A DNA stretch of 7,823 bases from Actinomycetota bacterium (lineage in GTDB: Bacteria > Actinomycetota > Acidimicrobiia > Acidimicrobiales > Ilumatobacteraceae), in NCBI GenBank assembly GCA_009704425.1, contig WLEG01000078.1, positions 1 to 7,823 of the forward strand, given 5' to 3'. The stretch's first letter is position 1. Every line of letters starts with the position of its first letter. Made by a program: the position numbers and the translations under genes. Positions 1 to 5,707 of this stretch are shown here, one piece after another. A model generated the notes under the pieces. The model ran no database searches and was not told where the DNA came from. It saw nothing but the letters and a program-made list of their open reading frames with translations.

Positions 1-2
1 CT

Positions 3-767
3 CACACCTGGCGTCATCTGTTGCCCCGTTTGGCCGAGGCCGGTTACCGAGCAGTCGCACCGTTCCTACGGGGGTACGCACCAACCGCCGTCCCCGCCGA
101 CGGTCGATTCCAGACCGCGGCCTCGGCCCTCGACGCCATCGGATTGCACGGCGCGCTCGGCGGCGATTCGCGCGCGGTGATCATCGGACACGACTGGGGT
201 TCGATCATCACCAACATCGCGGCCGCGCACCGTCCCGACCTGTGGTCCAAGGTGGTGATGTCGGCGGTGCCGCCGGGCAACGCGGTGGGCATGGCCTTCG
301 TCACGAATCTCACGCAGATCAAGCGCAGTTGGTACATGTTCTTCTTCCAGCATCCCCTGGCCGACATGGTGGTGGGCGCCAACGACCTCGCGTACATCGA
401 CATGCTGTGGAACGACTGGTCGCCGGGCTTCGACGCCACGGAGGATCTCGCCTTGTTGAAGCCCAGCCTGCGCGACCCGGCCAATCTGCAAGCCGCACTC
501 GGCTACTACCGAGCCACCATCGGCGCCGGCTACAACGATCCGGCGTTGCAGGATGTGCAGGCGAAGTCGAACGTCATCCCGTCACAACCGCTGCTGTATC
601 TGCACGGTGTCACCGACGGGTGCATGGGACCGGAGGTGGCGCGTTTCGCCGCCGCCGAACTTCCGGCCTCCGCGCGCGCCGAGTTCGTGGACGGTGCCGG
701 GCACTTCCTGCATCTGGAACGTCCCGACCACGTGAACGACATCATCATGAAATTCCTCGGCGAGTGA
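3..767 (+). CDS. alpha/beta hydrolase, epoxide hydrolase/haloalkane dehalogenase type (5' truncated)
   Basis: The frame is open to the left edge; the first residues HTWRHLLPRLAEAGYR align with the region just after the HGxP oxyanion motif in this family, so roughly the first 30-40 residues, including that motif, lie outside the window. The TTG at 21 is therefore not the true start. The nucleophile elbow GHDWGS carries an aspartate (fragment residue 64, codon 192-194), as in epoxide hydrolases and haloalkane dehalogenases, which form an ester with the substrate and then hydrolyse it. A likely acid is the Asp in LHGVTDG (residue 205) and the catalytic His is in GAGHFLHLERP (residue 234). A cap-domain region rich in Trp, Tyr and Phe lies between. 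No membrane segment is visible, so it is probably cytoplasmic. Only 1 base separates its stop from the next ATG, implying co-transcription with the thioredoxin-domain and UGSC genes. The substrate cannot be deduced; epoxide hydrolase is likelier than dehalogenase only by abundance. Confidence 0.85.
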   Translation, partial: HTWRHLLPRLAEAGYRAVAPFLRGYAPTAVPADGRFQTAASALDAIGLHGALGGDSRAVIIGHDWGSIITNIAAAHRPDLWSKVVMSAVPPGNAVGMAFVTNLTQIKRSWYMFFFQHPLADMVVGANDLAYIDMLWNDWSPGFDATEDLALLKPSLRDPANLQAALGYYRATIGAGYNDPALQDVQAKSNVIPSQPLLYLHGVTDGCMGPEVARFAAAELPASARAEFVDGAGHFLHLERPDHVNDIIMKFLGE

Positions 768-768
768 C

Positions 769-2223
769 ATGACCGCGAACCACTCCACCGTGCCCGTTCT
801 TCCCGACGGTCTCGTGATCGTGGTGAAACGCGAATGCGAGACGTGTCGCATGGTGGTCCCGGTCATCGCGCAACTCCGCGAATCCGGGACCGTCGTCAAC
901 CTGTACGTGCAGGACGATCCCGCCTTCCCCGACGGGATGGACGTCGTCCACGACGCCGATCTCTCGGTGAGTTGGCACCACGACATCGAAACCGTGCCCA
1001 CGGTGATGCGCGTGTCGAACGGTGTCGAGGTGGAGCGCACGGTGGGTTGGGTGCGCGACGAATGGGAACGCGTCACTGCGGTGTCGGGACTCGGCCCCGA
1101 TCTGCCGGCGTTTCGACCCGGCTGCGGTTCGCTGAGCGTGGATCCCGACCTCGTGGACAGATTGCGGGTGCGCTTCGGCGGCTCGGTGCTGAGTGCCCGA
1201 CGCGTGGACGTGGCCGATCTCGAGGACGAGTTCGAGGCCATGTTCGATCGCGGCTGGACCGACGGGCTCCCCGTGGTGCCACCCACCGAGCAACGCGTCA
1301 TGCGCATGCTGCAGGGCACCACGCGCGCACCCTCGGACGTGGTGGCCGTGGTGCCTCCGGACCTCGTCGAGGTGACCGTCGAGAAGATCGCCATCAACGC
1401 CGTGATGGCCGGCTGCAAACCCGAGTACCTCCCGTGGGTGATCGCGGGCGTCGAGGCCGTGTGCAACGACACCTTCAACATCCACGGCGTGTTGGCCACC
1501 ACCATGCCCGTCGGTCCGGTGATCGTGTGCAACGGTCCGGGCACCCGGGCCATCGGCATGAACAGTGGCATGAACGTGTTCGGCCAGGGCAACCGCGCGA
1601 ACCTCACCATCGGGCGCGCCATCCAACTCGTCATCCGCAACGTGGGCGGCGGCCGTCCGGGCGAAGTTGACCGGGCCACGCACGGCAACCCCGGCAAGAT
1701 CTCCTTCTGCTTCGCCGAGGACGAGATCGGTTCGCCGTGGACCTCACTGGCCACCAGCCGGGGCGTCGCCCCCGACACCGACGCGCTCACGGTGTTTCCC
1801 GGTGAAGGCCCCCGCTGCGTCGTTGACCAATTGGCCCGCGACCCCGAGAGCCTCACCAACACCTTCGCCGCCTGCTTACGCACGTTGCACAACCCGAAGT
1901 CCGTGTTGGCCTTCGACGTGATCGTGGTGATGGGGCCCGAGCACGCTCGCGTGTACGCCGACGCGGGCTGGGACCGCGAGAGGGTGCTGGAAGAGTTGCA
2001 CGCCCGCTTGCAGATTCCGGGCGACGAACTGGTGCGTGGTGCTCACGGCATCGCCGAGGGCGTTCCGGAGAGACTGCGCGGGGTGACCCTGCCCAAGTTC
2101 CGACCCGGCGGCATCCTGTTGGTGCACGCCGGTGGTGGGGCCGGCCTGTTCTCTGCCATCATTGGGGGATGGGCCAACGGCGAGGTTGGCAGTCAACCGG
2201 TGACCATGACCGTGACAAGATGA
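769..2223 (+). CDS. thioredoxin-like domain fused to a large conserved domain; partner of the UGSC selenoprotein
   Basis: 484 residues from ATG at 769, one base after the hydrolase stop; no clear Shine-Dalgarno, so translation is probably coupled. Residues about 10-110 look like a thioredoxin fold: a hydrophobic strand followed by CETC (Cys23, Cys26), then a helix, and a TVPT segment whose Pro77 is placed like the cis-proline. The remainder (about 155-484) is a distinctive domain with WTDGLPVVPPT, KIAINAVMAGCKPEYLP, NGPG, MNSGMNVFGQGNRAN, HGNPGKISFCFAEDE and a glycine-rich end (HAGGGAGLFSAIIGGW). I recall this domain as conserved in actinobacteria and proteobacteria without an assigned function; no known catalytic motif is evident. 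Conserved Cys occur at several places (AGCKP, AVCND, VIVCNG). Its stop overlaps the start of the UGSC gene (ATGA, 2220-2223), a strong sign that the two are made together. By inference the CxxC domain could reduce the selenenylsulfide of the UGSC protein, or act on the same substrate. Confidence 0.8.
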   Translation: MTANHSTVPVLPDGLVIVVKRECETCRMVVPVIAQLRESGTVVNLYVQDDPAFPDGMDVVHDADLSVSWHHDIETVPTVMRVSNGVEVERTVGWVRDEWERVTAVSGLGPDLPAFRPGCGSLSVDPDLVDRLRVRFGGSVLSARRVDVADLEDEFEAMFDRGWTDGLPVVPPTEQRVMRMLQGTTRAPSDVVAVVPPDLVEVTVEKIAINAVMAGCKPEYLPWVIAGVEAVCNDTFNIHGVLATTMPVGPVIVCNGPGTRAIGMNSGMNVFGQGNRANLTIGRAIQLVIRNVGGGRPGEVDRATHGNPGKISFCFAEDEIGSPWTSLATSRGVAPDTDALTVFPGEGPRCVVDQLARDPESLTNTFAACLRTLHNPKSVLAFDVIVVMGPEHARVYADAGWDRERVLEELHARLQIPGDELVRGAHGIAEGVPERLRGVTLPKFRPGGILLVHAGGGAGLFSAIIGGWANGEVGSQPVTMTVTR

Positions 2224-2771
2224 CGGGGACGATGAGTTTCGTGAACACGAACAACACGGTTCTGCTCGATCCCACCAACGAGCGTCGCGTCGCCACCATG
2301 GAACGTGTGGGCCGTCCCGAGTCGTTGCGGGGACTCACCGTCGGTTTGCTCGACATCTCCAAGGCGCGTGGCGACGTGTTCATCGACCGTCTCGAGGAGC
2401 GCCTCAGCGAGATGGGCGCCGATGTTCGTCGATACAAGAAGCCCACCTTCACCAAACCGGCACCGGTGGATCTGCGCCACGAGATCGCCACGCACTGTCA
2501 GGTGGTCATCGAGGCCCTCGCCGATTGAGGCAGTTGCACGTCGTGCAGTGTGCACGACATCGTGGACTTGGAGCGACGGGGCATCCCCGGGGTGTTCGTC
2601 GCCTCCTCCGAATTCGTCTCGGCCGCCGACGCGCAATCGGCCTCGTTGGGCTTCCCCGACGTGGCGCGGGTGTACACACCCCATCCCATACAGGATCGCA
2701 CCGACGACGAGATGCGCGCCTACGCCGACGCGGCTCTCGACGAGATCGTCGCCGCCGTCACCCGCGGGTGA
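2220..2771 (+). CDS. UGSC-family selenoprotein (in-frame TGA read as selenocysteine)
   Basis: A standard reading stops at TGA 2526-2528, but the same frame continues without interruption to TGA 2769-2771. The codons TGA-GGC-AGT-TGC give Sec-Gly-Ser-Cys, the signature of the UGSC-containing selenoprotein family first recognised in marine metagenomes. From ATG 2220 the product is 183 residues with Sec103, Cys106 and Cys109 (UGSCTSC). Before it lies a beta-alpha-beta segment (LRGLTVGLLDISKARGDVF, then VVIEALAD); after it come HDIVDLERRGIPGVFVASSEF and a C-terminal helical part, so both halves look like one folded domain. The start overlaps the upstream stop as ATGA; an alternative is ATG 2232 (MSFVNTNN), giving 179 residues. 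Six of the eight complete genes here end in TGA, so the codon is not reassigned genome-wide and recoding must be local. The role is unknown; a redox function is inferred from Sec/Cys and the thioredoxin-domain neighbour. A nonsense-mutated Cys homologue is the alternative, less likely given the intact downstream half and the hairpin. Confidence 0.85.
2526..2558 (+). promoter_or_regulatory. candidate bacterial SECIS element after the UGA codon
   Basis: Directly after the TGA (2526-2528) come 11 nt, then GTCGTGCA (2540-2547), loop GTG, and TGCACGAC (2551-2558): a perfect 8-bp stem inside the coding sequence. In E. coli fdhF the SelB-binding minihelix also begins about 11 nt after the UGA and has G and U in its loop, so placement and loop fit. 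Unlike fdhF there is no obvious bulged U on the 5' side. A weaker competing hairpin, TGCAC-GTC-GTGCA (2535-2547), could form instead. SECIS function is inferred from position and shape, not shown. Confidence 0.55.
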
Positions 2772-2785
2772 TCACGTCGAGGCAT

Positions 2786-3628
2786 TCACGGGAGGCGTAG
2801 TTCGTCGCCGTCGCGCACGATCAAACCGTCGCGCGTCAGATCGTCGACCAGACGATTCGCCACGTCCGGGGCTCGGTCCATCACCAACGAGACGGCGGCC
2901 ACCGACACGGGAAGTTCCGACAATGCCTTCATCAGTCGCCCTCGGGCCTGACGGTCGGATCCCTCGAAGCGCGGCTGTGCCACGCTGACGCCGGCCGAGC
3001 CCACGCTGGGATCGTCGCCTTCACCGCGCCAGGCGCACGAGGACGCCACGGGGCACTCGTCGCACGCCGGACGGGGACGACACACGGTGGCCCCCAGATC
3101 CATGAGCGCCTGGTTCCACAACCACGCCTCGCCGGAGGGGACCCACGCGTCGGCGAGCAGTTGTGCCTCGCGGGCCTTCAGCGTTCGACCGTGATGTCGG
3201 GCCAGAACGCGGGCGATGTTGGTGTCCACCACGGCGGCGTCGGCCTCGAACGCGAACGCCAGCACCGCCCGCGCCGTGTACGGCCCCACGCCCGGCAAGC
3301 CCAACAAACCCTCCTGCGTCGACGGCACGAGACCGTCATGCGCGCTCACGATCGACTTGGCGGCCTCGTGGAGATTGCGCGCGCGACGCGGGTAACCCAG
3401 ACCCTGCCACAAGCGCAACACGTCGCCCAGCGGAGCGCGCGCACATTCACGAGGGTGCGGGAACTCGGCCACGAAGGCCTCCCACTTGGGCAGCACACGT
3501 TGGACGCCGGTTTGCTGCAGCATCACCTCGCTGACGAGCACCAGCCACGGATCACGGGTGTCACGCCACGGCAACTGCCGCAAACGCGGGGTGATCCAGG
3601 AGAAGACGGACTCGTGAAGGCCGGTCAC
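2786..3628 (-). CDS. mutY: A/G-specific adenine DNA glycosylase (MutY type)
   Basis: 280 residues of the HhH-GPD superfamily, which removes adenine mispaired with 8-oxoguanine or guanine in base excision repair. Seen: SEVMLQQT with catalytic Glu34, helix-hairpin-helix LPGVGPYTA (111-119), and catalytic Asp135 in VVDTNIARVLARH. A four-cysteine cluster (Cys183, 189, 192, 198) should bind a 4Fe-4S cluster. Its spacing is Cx5Cx2Cx5C, one residue shorter in the first interval than the usual Cx6Cx2Cx5C. The C-terminal NUDIX-like domain of E. coli MutY is absent; instead a short winged-helix-like tail (about 232-280) follows, as in compact actinobacterial forms. The start must be GTG 3626-3628, because each upstream in-frame GTG in the 12-bp repeat is followed two codons later by TGA. 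No Shine-Dalgarno is visible. It is the last gene of the minus-strand run, 58 bp after the MaoC gene, and converges with the selenoprotein gene across 14 bp. Confidence 0.9.
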   Translation of the reverse strand: MTGLHESVFSWITPRLRQLPWRDTRDPWLVLVSEVMLQQTGVQRVLPKWEAFVAEFPHPRECARAPLGDVLRLWQGLGYPRRARNLHEAAKSIVSAHDGLVPSTQEGLLGLPGVGPYTARAVLAFAFEADAAVVDTNIARVLARHHGRTLKAREAQLLADAWVPSGEAWLWNQALMDLGATVCRPRPACDECPVASSCAWRGEGDDPSVGSAGVSVAQPRFEGSDRQARGRLMKALSELPVSVAAVSLVMDRAPDVANRLVDDLTRDGLIVRDGDELRLP

Positions 3629-3679
3629 GAATCAGGTCACGAATCAGGTCACGAATCAGGTCACGAATCAGGTCACGAA
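3623..3679. repeat. 12-bp tandem repeat (4 full copies plus 9 bp) at the mutY start
   Basis: Four identical copies of GGTCACGAATCA (+ strand) at 3623-3634, 3635-3646, 3647-3658 and 3659-3670, then GGTCACGAA at 3671-3679. On the minus strand each unit reads GTG ACC TGA TTC, so five GTG codons occur in the mutY frame; the four upstream ones hit TGA after one more codon and only the last opens mutY. The array fills nearly all of the 58-bp gap between the MaoC stop and mutY. The perfect identity suggests recent expansion by slippage. The effect on translation is inferred only. Confidence 0.95.
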
Positions 3680-3686
3680 CGTGAAC

Positions 3687-4205
3687 TCAGGCGTCGCCCC
3701 ACGCGGCGTCGCCGTCGTACGGACGCTGACGCGACGGCGCGAACTCGCGCTTCCACACCATCACGCGGCGACGGAAGTAGCACACTTCCTTGCCGTCCTG
3801 GTTGAAGCCCTTGGTCTCGACGGTGACGATGCCGCGATCGTTCTTGGACTTGCTCTCCTGCACGTCGAGCACCCGCGTCTCGGCATGGATGGTGTCGCCG
3901 TGGAACGTGGGGAACTTGTGCTGAAGCGTCTCCACCTCGAGGTTGGCGATGGCGGCGCCGCTGACGTCGGGAACGCTCATACCCAACACCAACGAGTACA
4001 CCAGATTGCCCACCACCACGTTGCGACCCTGCACGCTGTTGGCGGCGAACCAGTCGTTGGTGTGCAGCGGGTGATGGTTCATGGTGATCATGCAGAAGAG
4101 ATGATCGTCGTACTCGGTGATGGTCTTGCCGGGCCAGTGACGGTAGACGTCGCCGACGACGAAATCCTCGAGGTGACGACCAAAGGGGCGCTCGTGAACG
4201 GTCAT
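3687..4205 (-). CDS. MaoC-family dehydratase (hot-dog fold, enoyl/mesaconyl-CoA hydratase-like)
   Basis: 172 residues from ATG 4205. The N-terminal HLEDFVVGDVYRHWPGKTITEYDDHLFCMITMNHHPLHTN matches MaoC-like hydratases, which add water to the double bond of an acyl-CoA such as an (R)-specific enoyl-CoA or mesaconyl-CoA. His48 (PLH) is the expected catalytic His. The Asp of the classical D-x4-H pair is Asn43 here (NHHPLH), which as I recall is common in the mesaconyl-CoA hydratase-like subgroup. Later FHGDTIHAETRVLDVQESKSKNDRGIVTVETKGFNQ follows the usual hot-dog strands. It is soluble, with no signal peptide. It starts 9 bp after the stop of the membrane-protein gene and precedes mutY; the three functions have no obvious link, so the grouping may be only transcriptional. 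The exact substrate is unresolved. Confidence 0.85.
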   Translation of the reverse strand: MTVHERPFGRHLEDFVVGDVYRHWPGKTITEYDDHLFCMITMNHHPLHTNDWFAANSVQGRNVVVGNLVYSLVLGMSVPDVSGAAIANLEVETLQHKFPTFHGDTIHAETRVLDVQESKSKNDRGIVTVETKGFNQDGKEVCYFRRRVMVWKREFAPSRQRPYDGDAAWGDA

Positions 4206-4214
4206 GCCCCGAAA

Positions 4215-5621
4215 CTAGCCCTGACTCGACGACCGCCCGTCATCGTCGCGAACCGGGGCATCGTCGTGAACCGGGGCATCGTCGTGGATCGGGGCATCGT
4301 CGTGGATCGGGGCATCGTCGTCGAACATGCCGGGATCGACCGCGCCCGTCCACGGAGACAACGACTCGGCTTCCAACTCGTCGCGCTCTCGTCGCTCTCG
4401 TTCGCGCCGCTCGGCCAACATCCGATCCGTCTGCGCCTCGTCGCGGGCCGATGCGGTGGGTGCGGTGATCTGGCCGGTTCGTTCCTTGGCCGGATACCGC
4501 TCGGAGAAGTCGAGGATGCTCTCGTCCTGCACGCCGGCCGTGGCCACCACGTCGCGCAGTGGCTCCAGTTGCTGACGCGAGATGGCCCATGGCCCCACGC
4601 GCAACGACAGGTACATGCCACCGCCGATGAGGATCGGCAACCAGTACTGGGCGATGCGATACGACAGCACGCCCACCACCACCGTGGCGCGGGGCAGACC
4701 GAAGCCCACCAGCACCGGCACGTAGGTGGCCTCCACCACTCCCAAACCACCCGGGGTGATGGGAATGGCGGCCAGAACGTTGGCCAACCCGAAGGCCACG
4801 ATCAGACCGTCGACCGACACCGAGCCGCCGAACGAACGCAGGAACACCCACAGTGCCGCCGCGTCGATCAACCAGTTCGCGGCGGCCCAACCCACCAGTC
4901 GTCGCAACATGGCTCGGTCCGCCGACAGTTCCTGCATGCGTCCGCCGATGTGTCGAACCGCCTCACCGGCACGATCCTCGTTCAGGTGCAGACGTCGCGC
5001 GATGGCACGCAGGATGCGTTCGGAGCGTTCCTGACCCTCGATCAATCCGACGATGATGGCGACGGCGATGCCCATCAGGATGATCCCGGCGACCGCCGCG
5101 GTTCCGTACACCGGGTTCACCCCACGAATGGGAATGGAGATGATGAGTCCCGACCACAAGATGAGGTTCAGCACCACCGCCGACGCCAGACCGGACGTGG
5201 CCAACGCGAACCCGGCATCCGGACCGGGAACGCCGGCCACGGTGAGAAGTCGGTAGCCCAACGCCGAACCCGCCGCACTGCCCCCGGGCACCAAGCTGGA
5301 CAAGGCGCGCGTCGACAGCTGGATACGGAACAGTCGCCAGGTGGGCAGATGATCCGCCACCGGGCCGAGTGCCGCCTTTGTCATGGCCGAGTAGCAGAAG
5401 AGCGCCACCATCTCCAGGGCGAGTCCGAGCACCAGCAGACCCGGCTGCACCTCGCTGAGCTGGTTCACCGCGTTGCGCAGACCCGGGATGTTGAGGATCA
5501 GGAAATAGACGACGGCCAACGAGGCCAGCACCTTCAGGGTGCGGATGATGGCGGTGCGACGAACGCGACGGCGCAGGGAGCCGGAGTCGTCGGCGACGAC
5601 GTCACGAGCCCCTCCGAACAT
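4215..5621 (-). CDS. flippase-like integral membrane protein (lysylphosphatidylglycerol synthase TM / UPF0104 family)
   Basis: 468 residues from ATG 5621, with AGGA (5632-5629) 7 nt upstream supporting this start. Hydrophobic segments lie near residues 30-46, 61-82, 139-164, 172-194, 243-263, 272-290 and 299-339 (probably two), with a small-residue-rich stretch SLVPGGSAAGSALGYRLL (109-126) between. The family hallmark PGGLGVVEA is at 290-298. This domain resembles the membrane part of MprF and is also found in glycosyl- or lipid-transfer proteins; here there is no soluble aminoacyltransferase domain, so lysyl-PG synthesis itself is not supported. Lipid or polyprenyl-lipid translocation is an inference. 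The C-terminal tail of about 130 residues is probably soluble: a strongly charged helix (TDRMLAERRERERRERDELE, 398-417) and then four DDAPIH/V hexapeptides (435-458) ending in an acidic, serine-rich tail. It is the first gene of the minus-strand run with the MaoC and MutY genes. Confidence 0.85.
   Translation of the reverse strand: MFGGARDVVADDSGSLRRRVRRTAIIRTLKVLASLAVVYFLILNIPGLRNAVNQLSEVQPGLLVLGLALEMVALFCYSAMTKAALGPVADHLPTWRLFRIQLSTRALSSLVPGGSAAGSALGYRLLTVAGVPGPDAGFALATSGLASAVVLNLILWSGLIISIPIRGVNPVYGTAAVAGIILMGIAVAIIVGLIEGQERSERILRAIARRLHLNEDRAGEAVRHIGGRMQELSADRAMLRRLVGWAAANWLIDAAALWVFLRSFGGSVSVDGLIVAFGLANVLAAIPITPGGLGVVEATYVPVLVGFGLPRATVVVGVLSYRIAQYWLPILIGGGMYLSLRVGPWAISRQQLEPLRDVVATAGVQDESILDFSERYPAKERTGQITAPTASARDEAQTDRMLAERRERERRERDELEAESLSPWTGAVDPGMFDDDAPIHDDAPIHDDAPVHDDAPVRDDDGRSSSQG
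4241..4322. repeat. 18-bp tandem repeat coding an acidic hexapeptide tail
   Basis: Four copies of an 18-bp unit, consensus CATCGTCGTGAACCGGGG on the + strand (4241-4258, 4259-4276, 4277-4294, 4295-4312), with a partial fifth. Copies 3 and 4 are identical (GGATC variant) and copy 2 differs from copy 1 by one base. On the minus strand they encode DDAPIH, DDAPIH, DDAPVH and DDAPVR at the end of the flippase-like protein. Unit length is a multiple of three, so copy-number change would alter tail length without a frameshift. Confidence 0.93.
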
Positions 5622-5641
5622 GCACCATTCCTAGCAGTTTT

Positions 5642-5668
5642 GGGGTGGCGGCCCGTGAACACCACCCC
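5642..5668. other. stem-loop in the gap between the serine hydrolase and flippase-like genes
   Basis: GGGGTGG (5642-5648) and CCACCCC (5662-5668) form a 7-bp GC-rich stem with a 13-nt loop, in the 86-bp gap downstream of the serine hydrolase stop and upstream of the flippase-like start. Read on the minus strand the stem is followed by AAAACTG, not a T-run, so it is not a canonical intrinsic terminator. It could weaken read-through or be chance in GC-rich DNA. Confidence 0.35.
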
Positions 5669-5707
5669 CGGGACTGGTCGGTCACATGATCCACACGGGA
5701 CGGCGAA

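Noticed and set aside
582..1892. 436-codon minus-strand open frame
   Set aside because: Antisense of the thioredoxin-domain gene, Ser/Thr/Arg-rich, no domain.
2526..2528. TGA as a nonsense mutation or sequencing error in a cysteine codon
   Set aside because: A single change from TGC would also explain it, but the UGSC context, intact downstream frame and correctly spaced hairpin fit selenocysteine better. Not excluded without the sel genes.
2550..2771. Separate small gene starting at GTG 2550
   Set aside because: It is in the same frame as the upstream reading and begins just after the TGA-Gly-Ser-Cys motif; it is the C-terminal part of the selenoprotein, not an independent gene.
769..2771. 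Genome-wide TGA reassignment (code 4 or 25 type)
   Set aside because: Six of eight complete genes here end in TGA at sensible positions, with only two TAG ends, so TGA is the ordinary stop.
3623..3679. CRISPR array
   Set aside because: Units are 12 bp and directly adjacent, without spacers.
5642..5668. Rho-independent terminator
   Set aside because: The stem is followed by A residues, not a T-run, in the minus-strand direction, and the loop is long.
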